From Inquilinus sp. Marseille-Q2685 (lineage in GTDB: Bacteria > Pseudomonadota > Alphaproteobacteria > DSM-16000 > Inquilinaceae), in contig NZ_CAKAKL010000006.1 of NCBI RefSeq assembly GCF_916619195.1, positions 62,001 through 126,000 of the forward strand: a stretch of DNA of 64,000 bases, in the 5' to 3' direction. Under the pieces are notes generated by a model. It was given only the letters and a program-made list of their open reading frames with translations, was not told the origin of the DNA and did not search any database. Made by a program: the position numbers and the translations under genes. Below, piece after piece: positions 61,264 to 64,000 of this stretch (position 1 is the stretch's first letter; each line of letters begins with the position of its first letter).

Positions 61264-61322
61264 TCCCCTCACCCGGCCGTCCTGCGGACGTCCGACCTCT
61301 CCCGCAAGCGGGAGAGGCAATC
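61264..61322. repeat. REP-like palindrome, family A variant (second of the pair, inverted)
   Basis: CCCCTCACCCGGCCGTCCTG, then GACCTCTCCCGCAAGCGGGA and GAGGC. Its reverse complement aligns with 61117-61175. The pair fills the 379-bp gap between waaA and lpxK and could fold in their shared transcript. Confidence 0.75.
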
Positions 61323-61397
61323 CGGTTGTACGCCCGCCGTCGGTGTCGCCGATCGATGTGTGAATCCCGTAGCCTTGTGGGAGGGGGACAAGAAAGC

Positions 61398-62393
61398 ATG
61401 AAGACCCCCGGCTTCTGGTATCGCCCGCAGGCGACGCCGGCGGCCCGCCTCCTGGCCCCGGCCGGCGCGCTCTACGACCTCGCCTCCCGCCTGCGCCGCG
61501 CCTTGATCAAGCCGCAAAGGGCGCCGGTGCCCGTGCTCTGCGTCGGCAACCTGGTGGCCGGCGGCGCCGGCAAGACCCCGGTGGCGCTGGCGCTTGCCCG
61601 CCGCCTCTCCGAGATCGGCATCGCCGTGCATGTCCTCAGCCGCGGTCATGGCGGCTCGCTGGCCGGCCCGGTGCGGGTCGACCCCGAACGGCACAAGGCC
61701 GCCGAGGTCGGCGACGAGCCGCTGCTGCTGGCCCGGGCCGCGCCCGCCTGGGTGTCGCGCGACCGGCCGGCCGGGGCCCGCGCCGCCGCCGCAGCCGGGG
61801 CCGGGCTGATCCTGATGGATGACGGCTTCCAGAATCCGAGCCTGGCGAAGGACCTGTCCCTCCTGGTGGTCGATGGCGGCAGCGGCTTCGGCAACGGCCG
61901 GATCCTGCCGGCCGGCCCGCTGCGCGAACGGCCCGAGGACGGGCTGCAGCGGGCCGACGCCCTGGTGGTGATGGGCTCGGACCGCGCCGGGATCGGGGAT
62001 CTCGCCGCCCGCCACGGCCTGCCGGCACTCGGCGCCCGGCTGGTCCCGGATGCTTCGGACGCGGCGCGCCTGCGCGGCCGCAAGGTCCTGGCCTTCGCCG
62101 GCATCGGCCGGCCGGAGAAGTTCTTCGCCACGCTGGCGGAGCTGGGGGCCGAGATCGCCGGCGCCGTGCCCTTCCCCGACCACCACGCCTACACGCCGGA
62201 CGAGGTGATGCGCCTGGCCGAGACGGCGCAGGAGCGCGGCGCGGTGCCGGTGACGACGGAGAAGGACCGGGTCCGCCTGCCGCCCGAGGCCCGGCCGATG
62301 GTCGAGGCGCTGCGCGTCGACCTGGCCTGGGACGACCCGGTCGCGGTCGACGCGGTGCTGGAGCCGGTGGTACGGCGGGCGCTCCGCGGCTGA
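61398..62393 (+). CDS. lpxK: Tetraacyldisaccharide 4'-kinase
   Basis: 331 residues. Inner-membrane kinase that phosphorylates the 4' position of the lipid A disaccharide. The N-terminus MKTPGFWYRP, the Walker A motif GGAGKTP (55-61) in VGNLVAGGAGKTPVALALAR, LSRGHGG, LMDDGFQNPSLAKDLSLLVV and FPDHHAYT are all diagnostic. The start at 61398 fits the family; a longer frame from 61326 is unsupported. It converges on a LysE-type gene with only 5 bases between stops. Confidence 0.96.
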   Translation: MKTPGFWYRPQATPAARLLAPAGALYDLASRLRRALIKPQRAPVPVLCVGNLVAGGAGKTPVALALARRLSEIGIAVHVLSRGHGGSLAGPVRVDPERHKAAEVGDEPLLLARAAPAWVSRDRPAGARAAAAAGAGLILMDDGFQNPSLAKDLSLLVVDGGSGFGNGRILPAGPLRERPEDGLQRADALVVMGSDRAGIGDLAARHGLPALGARLVPDASDAARLRGRKVLAFAGIGRPEKFFATLAELGAEIAGAVPFPDHHAYTPDEVMRLAETAQERGAVPVTTEKDRVRLPPEARPMVEALRVDLAWDDPVAVDAVLEPVVRRALRG

Positions 62394-62398
62394 CCCGT

Positions 62399-63007
62399 CT
62401 ACCGCGACGACAGAATCAGGTGCAGGCCGAGCGCGCCGAGGACGCTGCCGACGACGCGGTCCAGCCATCGCCGCAACCCCCGGTACCACGACTGGATCGG
62501 CCCCGATGAGAACATGGCGGCAAGCACGCTGTACCACACCAGGGCGTCGACCAGGATGACCCCGACGGCCGCCGCCCGCATCCAGGCCGGGCTGCCGGGC
62601 GGGATCAGCGCGGCGAAGGTGCCGCCGAAGAAGATCAGGCAATAAGGGTTCGACAGGTTCATCAGCAGCCCGGTGCGGAACGCCTGCGACGTCGAGAGCC
62701 GGACGGCTCTCGGCATCGCGTGTCGCGGCCCCAGGATCATGGTCGCGCCGAGATACAGCAGATAGGCACCGCCCAGCAGCCGCAGGGTCTCCTGGAACCA
62801 GCTCAGATAGCCGAGGAAGCCGAGGCCGATCGCGGCGGCCGTCGCCCACAGCACGGCACCGAGCGTCAGGCCGAGGCCGGCAGCGGCCCCGGCGGTCCGT
62901 GACTGCGTCGCGGACACCTGGCTGATCAGCACGAAATTGGCGCCGGGAGTCAGGTTGCCGGCCAGATGAACCGCGGCGAGCGCGAGGAGCGGCGCGACAT
63001 CGACCAT
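62399..63007 (-). CDS. LysE/RhtB-family amino-acid exporter
   Basis: 202 residues and about six membrane helices. The N-terminus carries the family motif LTPGANFVLISQVSATQSR, then AAAGLGLTLGAVLWATAAAI and YLLYLGATMIL. The middle has LLMNLSNPYCLIFFGGTFAA (NP...FF), typical of RhtB-like threonine/homoserine-lactone exporters. Substrate unknown. A methyltransferase gene lies 52 bases upstream on the same strand. Confidence 0.92.
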   Translation of the reverse strand: MVDVAPLLALAAVHLAGNLTPGANFVLISQVSATQSRTAGAAAGLGLTLGAVLWATAAAIGLGFLGYLSWFQETLRLLGGAYLLYLGATMILGPRHAMPRAVRLSTSQAFRTGLLMNLSNPYCLIFFGGTFAALIPPGSPAWMRAAAVGVILVDALVWYSVLAAMFSSGPIQSWYRGLRRWLDRVVGSVLGALGLHLILSSR

Positions 63008-63059
63008 GCCCGGCCAACGGCGCCGCCGTCGCAGGAGTTCCGGCGGCTTCCCGATCGGC

Positions 63060-63896
63060 TCAGCCGACGCTCGCCGGCGAGGCCGCGGGATGCGGCGTCC
63101 GGCGCGGCGCGCCCCAGGTCAGGGTCGAGACCATGGCGAGCTCCAGCTGCCCGTCGGACGCGAAGGGCCGCATCAGGTCCTCGAGCTCGCGGTCGAACTC
63201 CGCGGCCAGGGCCTCTCCCATCACCGCGCGGCTCCAGGTCGCGCGCGAATGCTGGCCCCGGATGAAGTCGGCGACGCTCTGCCGGACCGTGAACGGAAAT
63301 TCCCTGCGCCCGGCGATGTCCATCCAGGCCTCGTGGCGCCGGGCCTCCGCCGCGGCGCCCGCCGGATCGTACCGGCCGCCGAGCCGGGCGAGCCACCGCG
63401 CCAGGAACGCCGTCCAGGCGTCATCGCCGCAGGGGGCGGCGGCCGGCTCGTCGCCGGCGATCACGGCCAGGGTTCCGGTCCAGCCCGCGAGCTTCGGGAA
63501 CACCGCTTCGTGGTCGAGCCAGTGGATCGAGGTGCCGGCCGTGACCAGGTCGAAGCCGCGATCGGTCCGGTAGGCCTCGGCCGTCTCGCAGGTCCAGGCG
63601 ATGCCGCCGTGCCGGCCGGCATCCGCCGCCCGCCCCGCCTCGATCATCGCCGCGGACGGGTCGAGCGCCACCACCTCGGCGAAGTGATCGGCCAGGACGA
63701 TGGCGATCTTGCCCGGCCCGCAGCCCAGGTCCAGCGCCCGGCCCCGCCCCGCCACCTGCCCGAGCAGGAACGCGTACAGTGCCGGCGCATAGGGCGGCCG
63801 GGCGGCGTAGCAGCGGGCCACGTCGGCATCGTCGAAGGCCGAGGCCGTCGCCTTGCGCTCCGGCTGGCTGGTGGCGATCCGTCCGGGACGATGCAT
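63060..63896 (-). CDS. Class I SAM-dependent methyltransferase
   Basis: 278 residues. The Rossmann motif I is ALDLGCGPGKIAIVLADHFA and motif II is VVALDPSAAMIEAGRA, followed by WTCETAEAY and LVTAGTSIHWLDHEAVF. This pattern matches small-molecule methyltransferases of the type that follow YxxxRPxYP (here CYAARPPYAPALYAFLL). The acceptor is unknown. Cotranscription with the LysE-type gene downstream is likely. Confidence 0.88.
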   Translation of the reverse strand: MHRPGRIATSQPERKATASAFDDADVARCYAARPPYAPALYAFLLGQVAGRGRALDLGCGPGKIAIVLADHFAEVVALDPSAAMIEAGRAADAGRHGGIAWTCETAEAYRTDRGFDLVTAGTSIHWLDHEAVFPKLAGWTGTLAVIAGDEPAAAPCGDDAWTAFLARWLARLGGRYDPAGAAAEARRHEAWMDIAGRREFPFTVRQSVADFIRGQHSRATWSRAVMGEALAAEFDRELEDLMRPFASDGQLELAMVSTLTWGAPRRTPHPAASPASVG

Positions 63897-63929
63897 GCGG
63901 CCTCCTCTGGTGGCGGCCGGCGCGGACCC

Positions 63930-64000
63930 TCAGGCCGCCCGGCGGGCGATATACAGGCTGGTCGTCATGTTGCGGACGACGCGGCCGCCGAACGTGTCGC
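63930..64000 (-). CDS. C-terminal fragment of a gene cut by the window edge (methyltransferase-like?)
   Basis: The minus-strand frame ends DTFGGRVVRNMTTSLYIARR followed by two alanines and a stop at 63930-63932. This ending resembles the last strand of some SAM-dependent methyltransferases, but 22 residues are too few to be sure. The gene would be upstream of, and in line with, the methyltransferase at 63060-63896. Confidence 0.35.
   Translation of the reverse strand, partial: DTFGGRVVRNMTTSLYIARRAA

Overview
The window is chromosomal DNA of high GC content from a Gram-negative alphaproteobacterium, most likely in the Rhodospirillales (Inquilinus/Azospirillum-like). This rests on the split glycine decarboxylase (gcvPA/gcvPB), the lipid A/Kdo genes waaA and lpxK, the gene families present and the many palindromic intergenic repeats. 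The genus is inferred, not proved. I found about 62 protein genes, two insertion sequences, several relics, and no tRNA, rRNA or CRISPR array.

Region by region. 1-4.5 kb: the tail of a probable glycine riboswitch, then gcvT-gcvH-gcvPA-gcvPB, largely translationally coupled. 4.5-9.5 kb: a hydrolase lipoprotein, a RidA-family deaminase, two tandem paralogous lipoproteins (one frameshifted), a CorA channel and a DTW-domain tRNA modifier. 9.4-20.6 kb: transporters and stress genes with divergent regulators (DHA2 MFS/TetR with a 32-bp operator, katG with a Fur/PerR-like box, PRISE-type reductase/LysR, DUF4436, GFA protein, second DHA2 MFS, ogt, AraC). 20.8-23.9 kb: a three-gene periplasmic molybdenum hydroxylase (2Fe-2S subunit, Mo subunit, cytochrome c). 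24-28.2 kb: lipid kinase and metallophosphoesterase, MocR regulator and DUF983 gene. 28.2-35.3 kb: an unrecognised 916-residue tail-anchored protein, an MGMT-like protein, two AHSA1/SRPBCC paralogs, a TetR/SDR divergent pair and an adenylate cyclase. 35.5-37 kb: asd and a DUF962 protein.

37-40.2 kb holds two insertion sequences side by side, each inside a palindromic repeat doublet. One is an IS110/IS1111-type element whose long non-coding end has two segments matching both sides of its own insertion site, as expected for a bridge RNA. The other is an IS481 element with a 5-bp target duplication. 40.2-49.5 kb: a FadL-type porin, leuB/leuD, a third DHA2 MFS with an XRE/MmyB-type regulator, a 2OG oxygenase, a HutD protein, a DUF1993 protein and a stray NDUFS4-like protein. 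49.6-53.6 kb: an Hsp20 gene with a sigma32-like promoter and a ROSE-like RNA thermometer, a tandem HARP-like protein, mepA and pmbA. 53.8-57.7 kb: two RTX calcium-binding proteins plus the relic of a third, and a copied fragment of the pmbA 3' end that records how the array was made. 57.8-64 kb: an envelope cluster (LpxH-like phosphoesterase, GT4 glycosyltransferase, waaA, lpxK), then a LysE exporter and methyltransferases.

The most rewarding points are the candidate bridge RNA guides, the Hsp20 heat-control module, the RTX duplication scar, the large unknown protein and several clean operators in divergent intergenic regions.
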